Assembly (NCBI GenBank): GCA_050283925.1
Contig: JBNOAI010000003.1
Span: 186,001 to 250,000 of the forward strand
Source: ZC4RG25 sp023428365
GTDB lineage: Bacteria; Pseudomonadota; Alphaproteobacteria; Rhizobiales; Hyphomicrobiaceae
Reading direction: 5' to 3'
Length of the DNA: 64,000 nucleotides
A model generated the notes under the pieces. That model saw only the letters and a program-made list of their open reading frames with translations. It was not told the origin of the DNA and did not search any database. Shown one piece after another: positions 1 through 10,273 of the stretch; position 1 is the stretch's first letter; the number at the start of each line of letters is the position of its first letter. The position numbers and the translations under genes are program-made.

Positions 1-830
1 AATTCATAAACACGATCGGCGTAATAGAGGTGCGATACAGCGCCATCCTGCAGAGATGCGATGACCGTGCCGATCACGATATTGATCTGGGTGATACCGC
101 CCGCGATCACGCCCGGAATTCCGAGGCGGATGAGATTACGCACATCTGGATTGAGCGTTGGACGGCGCAAGCGCAAGGCAAAGCCGTTCTTGACCGCGCC
201 GTAGGTGAGCAGCGCCAACTGCAGGACACCTGCCGCCGCAACGCCCCACGCTAGAACGATGCCCGCGTTGGCGTCGCGCCGATAGCCGAGCGCCATCGCC
301 AACAGGATTGCCGCCGTCAGCGTCAGATTGAGAATGATCGAAACGCTGGAGCTTTCGACGAACTTTCCAAGCGTATTCAGAACACCCGATAGCAGCGCCA
401 CCAGCGACATGCACAACAGATAGGGAAACGTAATGCGTGTCAGCAGCACCGCGAGATCGTACTTGTCCGGCGTCTCCGCGAAGCCGGGCGCCAGGACATA
501 CATGAGCCACGGCATGGTGATCTGCGCGATAGCCGTCAGCAGAACCAGCACGAACACGAGCCCGGCCATCGCATCTTCAGCGAAGCGGCGGGCCGAGTCT
601 GCACCCTCGCCCTCCAGCCGCTTGGCGAACAGCGGCACGAACGCTGCGTTGAAAGCGCCCTCGCCGAACAGCCGACGGAACAGGTTTGGGAATCGAAAAG
701 CGACGAAAAACGCGTCGGCGACGGCACCCGTACCCAACACCGCGGCGATCAGAATATCGCGCACGAAGCCCAGGACGCGGCTGATCATCGTCAAGCCGCC
801 GACGGTGGCGAACGACCGATAGAGCTTCAT
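1..830 (-). CDS. murJ: Lipid II flippase MurJ (MviN), C-terminal part cut off by window edge
   Basis: MurJ moves lipid II across the inner membrane during peptidoglycan synthesis. About 276 N-terminal residues are visible, starting MKLYRSFATVGGLTMISR, followed by the charged family segment RVLGFVRDILIA and a row of hydrophobic helices typical of the MOP superfamily; the remaining helices lie beyond base 1. The ATG at 828-830 overlaps the glnD stop as ATGA, so the gene is translationally coupled to glnD. The order mutS-glnD-murJ is standard in Hyphomicrobiales. The family is clear from the N-terminal sequence and the context. Confidence 0.93.
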   Translation of the reverse strand, partial: MKLYRSFATVGGLTMISRVLGFVRDILIAAVLGTGAVADAFFVAFRFPNLFRRLFGEGAFNAAFVPLFAKRLEGEGADSARRFAEDAMAGLVFVLVLLTAIAQITMPWLMYVLAPGFAETPDKYDLAVLLTRITFPYLLCMSLVALLSGVLNTLGKFVESSSVSIILNLTLTAAILLAMALGYRRDANAGIVLAWGVAAAGVLQLALLTYGAVKNGFALRLRRPTLNPDVRNLIRLGIPGVIAGGITQINIVIGTVIASLQDGAVSHLYYADRVYE

Positions 831-3601
831 GCAGCCTCGCCCTGATGTGACAGCACGCCCGCAAGCCGTTCACGGATCGTCGCCTGGCGCTGCTCGCTGA
901 CGATCTTCTTGCCTGTCAGGTCTGTCACGTAGAACACGTCCACCGCCTTCTCACCGTACGTGGTGATGTGCGCCGACGTGATGTCGAGATTGAGGTCGGA
1001 CAGCGTGTTGGTGAGGTCGTACAAAAGTCCAGGCCGGTCGCGTCCCGCCACCTCGATGACCGAGAAATTATCGGACAGCGCGTTGTTGATGATCGTCTCC
1101 GGCTCGACCGTGAATGCAGTAATGCGACGTTCGGCCGGGCGACGCTCCGCCATCAGCTTGGAAATCCGCACCTCGCCATTGAGCGCCTTCTGGATCGTCT
1201 GAGCGATGCGGCCCATGCGGCGCTTTTCGTCGTCATCGTCGGCAAATGCCCGCTGCAGCAAGAAGGTATCGAGGGCGAGGCCGTCGCGGGTCGTGGAAAC
1301 GTGCGCGCCGATAATGTTCGCTCCGGCGGCGGCGCAGGCTCCCGCGAACAGCGCCAGCAGCCTCGGATGGTTGGGCGCAAGAACGGAGAGTTCTGTGATC
1401 GAGGTGAACGCATCCGACGTGAATGACGTCGCCAGACGTAGGCCATCCTTGTCTGCCCGGCGGATCAGGCGCGCGTGCTCGGCCTGTTTGCGGGTGTCGA
1501 TTTTCAACCAATAATCGTCGTAGTGCCGATCCAAAAACTTCGCGACTTCGTCCGCAGGCCAATCCTTGAGTTCCGCACGAAGCTGATTCTGGGCTTCCGT
1601 AATCCGCTCCCGACGAGATGCGAGCGTGTGCCCGCCGGCGACGAGCGGCTCGGTTTCCCAGTAAAGCTGCCGAAGAAGCTGACCCTTCCAGCCATTCCAC
1701 GTGCCCGGCCCGACCGCGCGGATATCGGCGACCGTCAGCAACAGAAGCAGCTTGAGCCGCTCCGGGCTCTGCACGATCTCGGCGAAATCACGGATCGTCT
1801 TGGGATCGGAGAGATCGCGGCTTTGCGCGATATTGCTCATCACAAGATGGTTGTCGACCAGCCATACGACGGTCTCGGTTTCTGTCGGCGTCAGGCCGAA
1901 ACGGGGGCACAGATGACGCGCGATCCGCGCACCCAGAATTGAGTGGTCCTCAACGTGTCCCTTGCCGATATCGTGCAGGAACGCGGCCACAAACAGCGCC
2001 CGCCTGTTCTGAATGCTCGGCACAATTTCCGTCGACAGCGGAAGCGTATCGGCAAGCTGGCCACGTTCGATCGCGCGGAGCTGACCGACCGTCCGCAGCA
2101 AATGCTCATCCACCGTGAAGTGATGGTACATGTTGAACTGCGTCATGCCGACGATATGCCCGAACTCGGGAATGAACCGGCCCAGCACGCCCGCTTCGTT
2201 CATACGCCGCAGCGTCGATTCTGGATTGGGCGACGTCAGCAGATTGAGAAAAATGCGGTTCGCCTCGGGATCGTGGCGCAATTGATCGTCAATCAGACGC
2301 AGCGAGCTGCGCAGCAACCGAATTGCCGACGGATGGAAGAAGCTGCTCGTCTCTTCGGCGATCGCGAAATAGCGGATCAGATTGACAGGATTGTTCTTGA
2401 ACGCGTCCGGATGGGCGACGTTCAAGCGTTCGTTGTCGATACGGAAATCCGTCGTGCGGCGAATTCTACGTCTTGTCGCCCAGGTAACGGGGTTAATCAG
2501 GTTGTTTAATCGCGGCGTGGACTTGAGCTGCTGAATCTCCAGCGCCGAGCACAAGATGGTGGTCAGATCGCCAACGTCCTTCGCGACGAGGAAGTAGTGC
2601 TTCATGAAGCGTTCGACGGCACGCTGCCCGGCATGGACGCGATATCCCAGACGCTCGGCCATCGCGGCTTGCAGATCGAATGTCAGACGCTCTTCCGCCC
2701 GTCCGGTCAGGAAATGCAGATGGCAGCGGATGCTCCACAGGAACGACACGCATTTGCGGAAGGTCGCGACCTCTGATGGCCGGAACACGCCTGCGCCTTC
2801 AGCATCCGTGCCGACGTCGTGACCATGGAAGAACTTAGCCAGCCAATGCAGTGTATGAAGGTCGCGCAGCCCGCCCTTGCCGTCCTTCACATTCGGCTCG
2901 ACGAGATAGCGGCTCTGCCCACTCTTGCGGTGGCGTTCATCGCGCTCGGCCATCTTCGCATCGACAAAGGGACGCCCTGATACAGCGACCACCTCAGCGC
3001 GGAAACGGCGTTTAAGCTCCGCAAACAGCCCTGCGTCGCCGAGGATCAACCGCATGTCGAGCAGGGCCGTGAGAATGGTGTGATCGGAGAAAGCCAGCTT
3101 CAGGCACTGATCAACCGTCCGCGTCGCATGGCCGACCTTCAGGCCTAAGTCCCAGAGGATGTAGAGCATGTGCTCGACCACGCTCTCGCCCCAGGGTGTC
3201 TGCTTGTAGGGAAGCAGAAAGAGCAGATCGATATCCGATCCAGGCGCCATCAGCCCACGGCCATACCCACCCGTCGCGATGATCGACATGCGCTCGGCGT
3301 CCGATGGATTGGTGGCGCGGTAGGCATGCGAAACGGTGTAGTCGAAGACGAGACGGACGAGTTCGTCCTGGAAGAGCGATAAACCTTCGGCGCAGCGTCG
3401 CCCGTTGCCGTCGGCCATCAGCTGCTTTTCGGCCGCCTCCCGCGCGTCCTTCATCAGCGCTTTGCAGTACTCGACAACCGCGCCTCTGCCCGCTCCTCCA
3501 TTTTCCGGCGCCAGTCGCGCCAGTTCATCCCGCGCCGCGAGCGGATCGAAGTACGGAGCTTTGGTCAGGCTGGAAATATCCATCGGCTCGCCGAGTACCA
3601 T
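827..3601 (-). CDS. glnD: Bifunctional PII uridylyltransferase / uridylyl-removing enzyme GlnD
   Basis: GlnD senses glutamine and adds or removes UMP on PII proteins, setting the nitrogen response. The 924-residue product has the nucleotidyltransferase motif GGYGRG at about 111-116 with acidic residues in GSDIDL (121-126), an HD domain (FLHDIGKGH) in the middle, and two C-terminal ACT domains, the second beginning VAGRDRPGLLYDL. This matches the usual 900-950 residue family length. I chose the ATG at 3599-3601, seven bases after the mutS stop. The frame stays open upstream to 3823, but that extension lies inside mutS and is arginine-rich nonsense. The stop overlaps the murJ start. Confidence 0.95.
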   Translation of the reverse strand: MVLGEPMDISSLTKAPYFDPLAARDELARLAPENGGAGRGAVVEYCKALMKDAREAAEKQLMADGNGRRCAEGLSLFQDELVRLVFDYTVSHAYRATNPSDAERMSIIATGGYGRGLMAPGSDIDLLFLLPYKQTPWGESVVEHMLYILWDLGLKVGHATRTVDQCLKLAFSDHTILTALLDMRLILGDAGLFAELKRRFRAEVVAVSGRPFVDAKMAERDERHRKSGQSRYLVEPNVKDGKGGLRDLHTLHWLAKFFHGHDVGTDAEGAGVFRPSEVATFRKCVSFLWSIRCHLHFLTGRAEERLTFDLQAAMAERLGYRVHAGQRAVERFMKHYFLVAKDVGDLTTILCSALEIQQLKSTPRLNNLINPVTWATRRRIRRTTDFRIDNERLNVAHPDAFKNNPVNLIRYFAIAEETSSFFHPSAIRLLRSSLRLIDDQLRHDPEANRIFLNLLTSPNPESTLRRMNEAGVLGRFIPEFGHIVGMTQFNMYHHFTVDEHLLRTVGQLRAIERGQLADTLPLSTEIVPSIQNRRALFVAAFLHDIGKGHVEDHSILGARIARHLCPRFGLTPTETETVVWLVDNHLVMSNIAQSRDLSDPKTIRDFAEIVQSPERLKLLLLLTVADIRAVGPGTWNGWKGQLLRQLYWETEPLVAGGHTLASRRERITEAQNQLRAELKDWPADEVAKFLDRHYDDYWLKIDTRKQAEHARLIRRADKDGLRLATSFTSDAFTSITELSVLAPNHPRLLALFAGACAAAGANIIGAHVSTTRDGLALDTFLLQRAFADDDDEKRRMGRIAQTIQKALNGEVRISKLMAERRPAERRITAFTVEPETIINNALSDNFSVIEVAGRDRPGLLYDLTNTLSDLNLDITSAHITTYGEKAVDVFYVTDLTGKKIVSEQRQATIRERLAGVLSHQGEAA

Positions 3602-3608
3602 TGCCAAA

Positions 3609-6452
3609 CTAATGAGAGCGCGATTTTCCGCGCATGTCCTTGAGATGATATAACGCGTCCAAGGCTGCGCGCGGACTGAGCTCGTCCGGCCGGAGATCGT
3701 CAAGCGCGATTTCAACATCCGTCGGACCCGCCGCGATGGGCTCGGCCGGTGGCTCATGCGCAAACAGCGGCAGATCCGACAGCGAGCCGTTGGTCCCGCC
3801 GCTGCGCCGGTCAGCCTTCTCAAGCCGCGTCAAGACTTCCCGCGCCCGCTTGACGACGGGACCAGGGAGGCCTGCCAACTTGGCGACCTGAATACCGTAC
3901 GACCGGTCGGCGGCTCCGGGCTTCACCTTGTGCAGGAACACGATGTCGTCCTGCCATTCCTTCACATCCATGGTGACGTTCGTGAGATTGGCGAGGCGGC
4001 CCGCAAGTTCGGTCAGCTCGTGATAGTGGGTGGCGAACAACGACCGGCAACCATTGACGTTGTGCAGATATTCGACCGTCGCCCAGGCAATCGACAAGCC
4101 GTCAAACGTCGCCGTTCCACGCCCGATTTCATCAAGAATGACAAGCGAGCGGTCGGTCGCCTGGTTCAGGATGCCCGCCGTCTCCACCATCTCGACCATG
4201 AACGTCGAACGGCCGCGTGCCAGATCGTCGGCCGCACCGACGCGGGAGAACAGCCGATCGATGACACCAATGTTGGCTTCCCGAGCGGGAACGAACGAAC
4301 CTGTTTGAGCCATCAGCGCGATCAGGGCGTTCTGGCGCAGGAACGTCGATTTACCCGCCATGTTCGGGCCGGTGACCAGCCAGATGCGGCCCATCGCTTC
4401 GTCTTGTCCGCGAGAACCATCATCGCTGCCAAGAACGCAGTCGTTCTCGATGAACGGCGCCGCTTTCGCCTGCCGCAACGCCTGTTCGACGACAGGGTGA
4501 CGCCCGCCGCGGATTTCGAACTCCTGCCCGCCAGTAATTTTGGGCCGCGTGTAGCCTTCCTCGAATGCGAGTTGGGCTAGTCCCGCGAAATGATCGAGTT
4601 CGGCCAGGGCCGCAGCAATGCCGCCAAGGTCTTGCTCCAACTCGGCAATCGAGCGGGCAAGCTCTACGAATACGTCCTGCTCGATGGCCAGCGCGCGTTC
4701 GGCGGCCGACGCAATCCGCCCTTCGGTTTCGACCAACTCGACGGTGGTAAAGCGCATGGCGTTCGCCAACGTCTGGCGATGCCGGAACACGTCCGACAGC
4801 GGCTCGGTCATCAGAGGCTCCGCGGCACTCGCAGGCACCTCGACGTAGTAGCCGAGCAGATTGTTATGCCGGATTTTCAGCGACTTCAGGCCTGCATCGG
4901 CGATGTACCGCGCTTCCAGACGGGCCATCACCTGACGGCTGTCCTCCTTCAGCCGCCGCGCCTCGTCCAGGTCCGCGCGATACTGTTCGCGCACGAACCC
5001 GCCATCGCGTCTGTGCGGTGGAGGAGCCTCAACCAGAGCCGCTTCCAGTGCAGAACGGAGCTGTGCGGCACCCGGCGCTGAAAGCCGAGCCAGGATGCCA
5101 GAGAGTTCCTCAGGCAAGCCGATGCCGTTGTCGGAACGGCGCAGCACCTCAGAGAGCTGAGTAGCGGCCGTCAGTCCATCGCGGATACCGCCGAGATCCG
5201 TCGGTCCGCCGCGCTGCAACGCTAGCCGCGATACCGACCGCGCGATATCCGGGGCTGATTTCAGCGCGGTGCGCACCTGCTCCCGCAGGCCATCGGCTTC
5301 CAGCAGATAGCCAACCGCATCGAGCCGCGCCGTGATCGCACGCGGATCGCGCAACGGCGTTGCCAGCCGTGCGGCCAACTCGCGCGCGCCCGGCCCTGTC
5401 ACGGTGCGATCCACGGCATCGAGAAGACTGCCCTGCCGGCTTCCGGAGGTAGACCGCACGATTTCCAAACTTGACCGCGTGGCAGCGTCGATCGCCATCG
5501 CCGCCCCGGCTCCCGTACGGCGCGGCGGACGGATCACCGGCTGACGGCCAATCTGGGTCAGTTCAACGTATTTGAGGAGCGCGGCGGCAGCGGCCAGCTC
5601 TATCCGCGAGAAGTCGCCGAACGCCGCCAGATCCGTCACGCCCAACCGAAGTTTCAGCGTCCGCTCGCCGGCCATGCTGTCGAAGGTCGCCCCGGCGACG
5701 GGTGTTGCCGCCGCGCCAACAAGTTCAATCCAGCGCTTGATGTGGGCGTCGATGAACACGGCGTCCGCAGCGATGACTTCGCTGGGTTGCAGACGCACGA
5801 GTTCGCCAGGAAGGTCCGCGTCGGTAACGGCGCCGATCTCGAATTCGCCGGTCGAAATGTCCAAGGAGGCCAAGGCCATCGTGGGTTCGCCATTGCCCTT
5901 GGTTTGCGGCGCGATATGCAATGCGGTCAGATAGTTGCGCGATTTCGCATCAAGCAGGGCATCTTCGGTCAGTGTACCCGGCGTCACCAGCCGCACCACG
6001 TCACGGCGCACCACGGCCTTCGAGCCGCGCTTGCGGGCTTCGGCGGGATCTTCGAGTTGCTCGCACACCGCTACGCGATAGCCCTGGCGGATGAGCCGCT
6101 GCAGGTATTCGTCCGACCGGTGCACGGGCACGCCGCACATCGGAATATCCTGCCCTCCGTGCTTGCCACGTTTGGTCAACACGATTCCGAGTGCCGCGGA
6201 CGCCACGACGGCATCTTCGAAGAACAGCTCGTAAAAGTCCCCCATCCGGTACCAGAGAATGCAGTCGGCGTTGGCCGCCTTGATCTCAAGATACTGGGCC
6301 ATGGACGGCGTCGCATCCGCCACCGCCGCCAGGCGTTGGACGGCCACGGCGCTGTCCTCCGTTGCCTCGTCGGGCGCGGATGCTGCAGCCTGGCTGGTCT
6401 TGGGTCGCGACACTTGGTGCAAATCCCCTCTTTGCCCCCTCGCTGCAACCAC
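3609..6452 (-). CDS. mutS: DNA mismatch repair ATPase MutS
   Basis: MutS recognises mispaired bases and recruits MutL. The mismatch-binding domain is visible (IKAANADCILWYRMGDFYEL, with the conserved Phe of the F-x-E type motif in GDFYELFFE), as are the Walker A motif GPNMAGKST at about 695-703 and the Walker B region DEIGRGTATFDG near 772. The length is normal for MutS. The ATG at 6450-6452 has no clear ribosome site. A GTG at 6411-6413, giving MSRPKTSQ, lies about eleven bases after GAGGGG and may be the true start. The gene heads the operon mutS-glnD-murJ and is divergent from maeB. Confidence 0.95.
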   Translation of the reverse strand: MVAARGQRGDLHQVSRPKTSQAAASAPDEATEDSAVAVQRLAAVADATPSMAQYLEIKAANADCILWYRMGDFYELFFEDAVVASAALGIVLTKRGKHGGQDIPMCGVPVHRSDEYLQRLIRQGYRVAVCEQLEDPAEARKRGSKAVVRRDVVRLVTPGTLTEDALLDAKSRNYLTALHIAPQTKGNGEPTMALASLDISTGEFEIGAVTDADLPGELVRLQPSEVIAADAVFIDAHIKRWIELVGAAATPVAGATFDSMAGERTLKLRLGVTDLAAFGDFSRIELAAAAALLKYVELTQIGRQPVIRPPRRTGAGAAMAIDAATRSSLEIVRSTSGSRQGSLLDAVDRTVTGPGARELAARLATPLRDPRAITARLDAVGYLLEADGLREQVRTALKSAPDIARSVSRLALQRGGPTDLGGIRDGLTAATQLSEVLRRSDNGIGLPEELSGILARLSAPGAAQLRSALEAALVEAPPPHRRDGGFVREQYRADLDEARRLKEDSRQVMARLEARYIADAGLKSLKIRHNNLLGYYVEVPASAAEPLMTEPLSDVFRHRQTLANAMRFTTVELVETEGRIASAAERALAIEQDVFVELARSIAELEQDLGGIAAALAELDHFAGLAQLAFEEGYTRPKITGGQEFEIRGGRHPVVEQALRQAKAAPFIENDCVLGSDDGSRGQDEAMGRIWLVTGPNMAGKSTFLRQNALIALMAQTGSFVPAREANIGVIDRLFSRVGAADDLARGRSTFMVEMVETAGILNQATDRSLVILDEIGRGTATFDGLSIAWATVEYLHNVNGCRSLFATHYHELTELAGRLANLTNVTMDVKEWQDDIVFLHKVKPGAADRSYGIQVAKLAGLPGPVVKRAREVLTRLEKADRRSGGTNGSLSDLPLFAHEPPAEPIAAGPTDVEIALDDLRPDELSPRAALDALYHLKDMRGKSRSH

Positions 6453-6566
6453 ATAGCCCGTCCAGCGCCGCTGTCAAAATCCGTGGTCACGCAACGCAGC
6501 CGTTGTCCCCACGTCCGCGAAAGTCTTATGCTGCCTTACAAACCTAGGGGAAAAGTACCAAGGACC

Positions 6567-8837
6567 ATGGCTCCAAAATTCGCAGCAGCACGCTTCACCG
6601 AAGAGGAAGCGCTCCGGTTTCATGCTCAGGGCAAACCCGGAAAACTCGAGATCACGCCAACCAAGCCACTGACAACACAGAGAGATTTGTCTCTGGCCTA
6701 TTCTCCCGGCGTAGCCGTCCCAGTTCTGGCGATCGCCGAAAACCCGGCGCTCGCCTACGACTATACCAACAAGGGCAATCTGGTTGCGGTGGTCTCGAAT
6801 GGCACCGCGATCCTGGGCCTCGGCAACCGGGGCGCATTAGCTGCCAAGCCCGTGATGGAGGGTAAGGGCGCCCTGTTCAAGCGCTTTGCCGACATCGATG
6901 GCATAGACATTCTTGTCGATACGCAGGACGTCGACGCGTTCATCAACTGCGTCCGCTATCTCGGTCCCACCTTCGGCGGCATCAACCTCGAAGACATCAA
7001 GGCCCCCGACTGCTTCATCATCGAGGAGAAGCTGCGGGAACTGCTGCCCATTCCGGTGTTTCACGACGACCAGCACGGCACTGCGATCATCGCAGCGGCT
7101 GGCCTTATGAATGCGCTTCACCTGACTGGCCGCGACATCGCCACTTGTAAGATCGTGGTCAATGGCGCCGGATCCGCCGGAATCGCGTGCCTCGACCTTC
7201 TCTGCGCGATGGGAATGCCGAAGGAGAACATCGTCCTTTGTGATACCAAGGGCGTGATCTATCAGGGCCGTAAAGACGGCATGAATCAGTGGAAATCGGC
7301 CTACGCCGCCAAGACTAAGGCACGGACGCTGACTGACGCCATGAAGGGTGCCGACGTCGTGTTCGGCTTGTCCGCAAAAGGTGCCTTTACAGCCGAGATG
7401 ATCCAATCGATGGCCCCGAAGCCAATCGTCTTCGCTATGGCCAATCCCGATCCGGAAATCACGCCGGAGGAAGTCAGCGCCATCCGTGACGACGCCATCA
7501 TGGCCACGGGGCGGTCTGATTATCCCAATCAGATCAATAACGTTCTAGGCTTCCCGTTCATCTTCCGTGGCGCGCTTGACGTGCAGGCCTCAACTATCAA
7601 CGATGCCATGAAGATCGCCGCCGCCAAAGCGTTGGCAGATCTCGCTCGCCAAGACGTTCCCGATCAGGTCGCCGCAGCCTTCATGGGGCGCGAGGTCAAA
7701 TACGGACCCGACTACATCATTCCGGCTCCGTTCGATCCACGTTTGATCACCCATGTGCCGCCGGCGGTCGCCAAGGCGGCCATGGAGACCGGCGTTGCCC
7801 GCAAGCCGATCGTCGATCTTTACGGCTATGTCAGGAAACTGTCAGGACGGCTCGACCCTGTCGCGGGCTGGCTCGGCAGTATCTTCACGCAGGTCCGAGA
7901 GGCGCCCAAGCGCATCATCTTCGCGGAAGGCGAGCAGGTGCAGGTGGTTCGCGCGGCGAACGCCTTCTACACGGCCGGTCTCGGCAAGCCCGTGCTCATC
8001 GGACGCCGGCAGCCGATTCTCGATGCGTTCGCTCAGGCCGGCATTGAGCTTACAGACGCAATCGAGCTGCACGACACCAGTCAGGACGATAACCGCCATC
8101 AATACGCGGAATTCCTGTACGAACGGATGCAGCGCAACGGCTACCTGATGCGTGACTGCACACGGCTTGTGAACAACGATCGCAACGTGTTCTCGGCTTG
8201 CATGGTCGCGATGGGTCATGCCGACGGGATGGTCACCGGTGTGACGCGCAATTGGTCCGTCGCCTACCAGGATGTCCGCCACGTTCTCGATGCAAAGCCC
8301 GGCCAGCGCGCTATTGCAGTGTCGATTGCGCTCAGCCGCGGTCGCGCCGTTCTCATCGCCGACACCAGCATCCATGACATGCCGAACGCGCGCGAGCTGT
8401 CGGAGATCGCCAAAGCCGCCGCACAGGTGGCTCGGCGCCTCGGCCTCGAACCACGTGTCGCGATGCTCGCCTATTCGACCTTCGGACAGCCGCGCGGAGA
8501 ACGTTCCGACCGGGTGCGTGAGGCCGTGGGGATCCTCGACGCTGAGGGCGTCGATTTCGAGTACGATGGCGAAATGGCCGCCGACGTGGCGCTGAACCGC
8601 GAACTGCAGAAGATCTATCCGTTCTGCCGTCTCTCGGACGTCGCTAACGTCTTGGTCATGCCAGCATTCCACTCGGCATCGATCTCGACCAAGATGCTTA
8701 AAGAGCTGGGCAATGCCACAGTCATCGGCCCGATCCTGGTCGGTCTGACGAAGTCGGTACAAATCTGCCCGATCGGCTCCAAGGACAGCGATGTCCTCAA
8801 CATGGCTGCGCTCGCGGCCTATGATGTGAGCGGATGA
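6567..8837 (+). CDS. maeB: NADP-dependent malic enzyme with C-terminal phosphotransacetylase-like domain
   Basis: This enzyme oxidatively decarboxylates malate to pyruvate, linking the TCA cycle to gluconeogenesis and NADPH supply. The 756-residue protein has the malic domains with FHDDQHGT at 165-172 and a Rossmann motif GAGSAGI at 200-206. From about residue 430 to the end it carries the PTA-like domain characteristic of long MaeB enzymes; in known members this domain is regulatory rather than catalytic. The start ATG follows AAGGA at the right spacing. The same frame stays open for 275 codons upstream, antisense to mutS, and this is not part of the gene. The gene is divergent from mutS, as in many Hyphomicrobiales. 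Confidence 0.95.
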   Translation: MAPKFAAARFTEEEALRFHAQGKPGKLEITPTKPLTTQRDLSLAYSPGVAVPVLAIAENPALAYDYTNKGNLVAVVSNGTAILGLGNRGALAAKPVMEGKGALFKRFADIDGIDILVDTQDVDAFINCVRYLGPTFGGINLEDIKAPDCFIIEEKLRELLPIPVFHDDQHGTAIIAAAGLMNALHLTGRDIATCKIVVNGAGSAGIACLDLLCAMGMPKENIVLCDTKGVIYQGRKDGMNQWKSAYAAKTKARTLTDAMKGADVVFGLSAKGAFTAEMIQSMAPKPIVFAMANPDPEITPEEVSAIRDDAIMATGRSDYPNQINNVLGFPFIFRGALDVQASTINDAMKIAAAKALADLARQDVPDQVAAAFMGREVKYGPDYIIPAPFDPRLITHVPPAVAKAAMETGVARKPIVDLYGYVRKLSGRLDPVAGWLGSIFTQVREAPKRIIFAEGEQVQVVRAANAFYTAGLGKPVLIGRRQPILDAFAQAGIELTDAIELHDTSQDDNRHQYAEFLYERMQRNGYLMRDCTRLVNNDRNVFSACMVAMGHADGMVTGVTRNWSVAYQDVRHVLDAKPGQRAIAVSIALSRGRAVLIADTSIHDMPNARELSEIAKAAAQVARRLGLEPRVAMLAYSTFGQPRGERSDRVREAVGILDAEGVDFEYDGEMAADVALNRELQKIYPFCRLSDVANVLVMPAFHSASISTKMLKELGNATVIGPILVGLTKSVQICPIGSKDSDVLNMAALAAYDVSG

Positions 8838-9010
8838 CGCCTATCGGCGCGTAAGGAAACTGACTCTCGCAGGATCCAGCCCATCTTTACGCGCCGTTGT
8901 TTTCCGCAGCGCACAAGCGATAGCGCCGAGCTTTGCGGAAGTTCGAGGTCAGATATGCGCTCTCGCGCCGAGAGTTGACGGCGTTCCTGCTCAGGTCCAA
9001 TGGTCCCGCC

Positions 9011-10219
9011 ATGACCACCACCACCGTTGCAACGCCCGCCGCCGAACGACCGCTTGTGCCCATTCTCGTGGCATTGAGCGTCGCGCATCTTCTGAATGAC
9101 CTCATCCAGTCGATGATCCCAGCGATGTACCCTCTGTTCAAGGAGGCGTACCAGCTGGACTTCGTCCAGGTCGGACTGATCACGCTGGCGTTTCAGCTGA
9201 CATCATCACTGCTTCAGCCGCTGCTTGGCTACATCACGGATCACAAGCCATGGCCGTATGCGATGGTAGCCGGCATGGGGTCGACGCTGACAGGCGTGCT
9301 CGGACTGGCCTACGCAGGTAGCTATACGACCATTCTGATTTCTGCTGCCCTGGTCGGGCTCGGCTCAGCGGTCTTCCATCCCGAGGCGACGCGTATGGCA
9401 CGTCACGCGGCGGCCGGTCAGCAAGGATTTGCGCAAGGCCTGTTCCAGATCGGCGGCCATGCTGGATACGCGTTCGGTCCGCTGCTCGCGGCCCTCGTTG
9501 TGATGCCGCGCGGACAGACGACGCTCGCCTGGGTTTCTATCGTTGCGCTCGTAGCGATGGTTCTCATGGCCTGGACCGGCGCGCGCTACGCGGTCATGCG
9601 GCGCGCTCAGGTTGCCGCAGCAAAGGCCCAACCTGCCGTCGCTGTCGGCCCGATGCTGTCGACGGGCCGCGTAATCTTCGCGATGGGCATCCTGATCATG
9701 CTGCTGGTCTCCAAGCACGGATACACGGCAGCCTTCACATCGTACTATACGTTCTTCCTGATTGAGCGTTTCGGCATCTCGGTCCAGGCGTCTCAGCTGA
9801 TGCTGTTCCTGTATCTCGTGGTCGGCGCCTTCGGTGTAATCATCGGTGGCATGATCGGTGATCGGGTTGGCCGCTATCGCGTAATCTGGATCTCGATCCT
9901 TGGATCCTTGCCGTTCGCGCTGATGCTGCCGTTCGCCGATCTGTTCTGGACCGGCGTGCTCAGCGTCTTGATCAGCTTCATCATGTCGAGCGCGTTCGCA
10001 TCGATTTTGATCTACGCGATTGATCTGGTGCCGCATCGCGTCGGCCTGATCGGCGGGCTGTTTTACGGGCTGGCGTTTGGACTGGGCGGAGTGGCGGCTG
10101 CGACCATCGGTTTTCTCGCGGACAAGATCGGCATCATCGAGGTCTTCAAGCTGTGTGCGTGGCTTCCAGCTTTGGGGCTGCTGACTTTCCTGCTTCCCAA
10201 AACACCACACACACGCTGA
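9011..10219 (+). CDS. MFS exporter of the fosmidomycin-resistance (Fsr) type
   Basis: A 402-residue major facilitator protein with twelve predicted hydrophobic segments. The early signature VALSVAHLLNDLIQSMIP, and the segment GLGSAVFHPEATRMAR after transmembrane helix 4, match the Fsr subfamily, whose best-known member gives resistance to fosmidomycin. The natural substrate is not known from sequence. The ATG at 9011 gives the family length (about 400 residues). An in-frame ATG at 8933 would add a basic stretch unlike the family. It is convergent with dedA, with 54 bases between the stops. Family certain, substrate unknown. Confidence 0.88.
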   Translation: MTTTTVATPAAERPLVPILVALSVAHLLNDLIQSMIPAMYPLFKEAYQLDFVQVGLITLAFQLTSSLLQPLLGYITDHKPWPYAMVAGMGSTLTGVLGLAYAGSYTTILISAALVGLGSAVFHPEATRMARHAAAGQQGFAQGLFQIGGHAGYAFGPLLAALVVMPRGQTTLAWVSIVALVAMVLMAWTGARYAVMRRAQVAAAKAQPAVAVGPMLSTGRVIFAMGILIMLLVSKHGYTAAFTSYYTFFLIERFGISVQASQLMLFLYLVVGAFGVIIGGMIGDRVGRYRVIWISILGSLPFALMLPFADLFWTGVLSVLISFIMSSAFASILIYAIDLVPHRVGLIGGLFYGLAFGLGGVAAATIGFLADKIGIIEVFKLCAWLPALGLLTFLLPKTPHTR

Positions 10220-10273
10220 CGGAACGTATCGCCCCGCCCAATCCAACGGCGGAGCGGTACGACAGACCGCGCA

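Noticed and set aside
5742..6566. Extra 275 codons in front of maeB in the same frame
   Set aside because: They lie antisense to mutS and read as low-complexity sequence; the ribosome site and family start agree on 6567.
7842..8762. Open frame of 306 codons on the minus strand inside maeB
   Set aside because: The plus-strand maeB is a clear full-length family member and the antisense translation shows no domain.
9365..10246. Open frame of 293 codons on the minus strand inside the Fsr-type exporter gene
   Set aside because: The translation is rich in Asp, Arg, Gln and His, the mirror of hydrophobic membrane codons.
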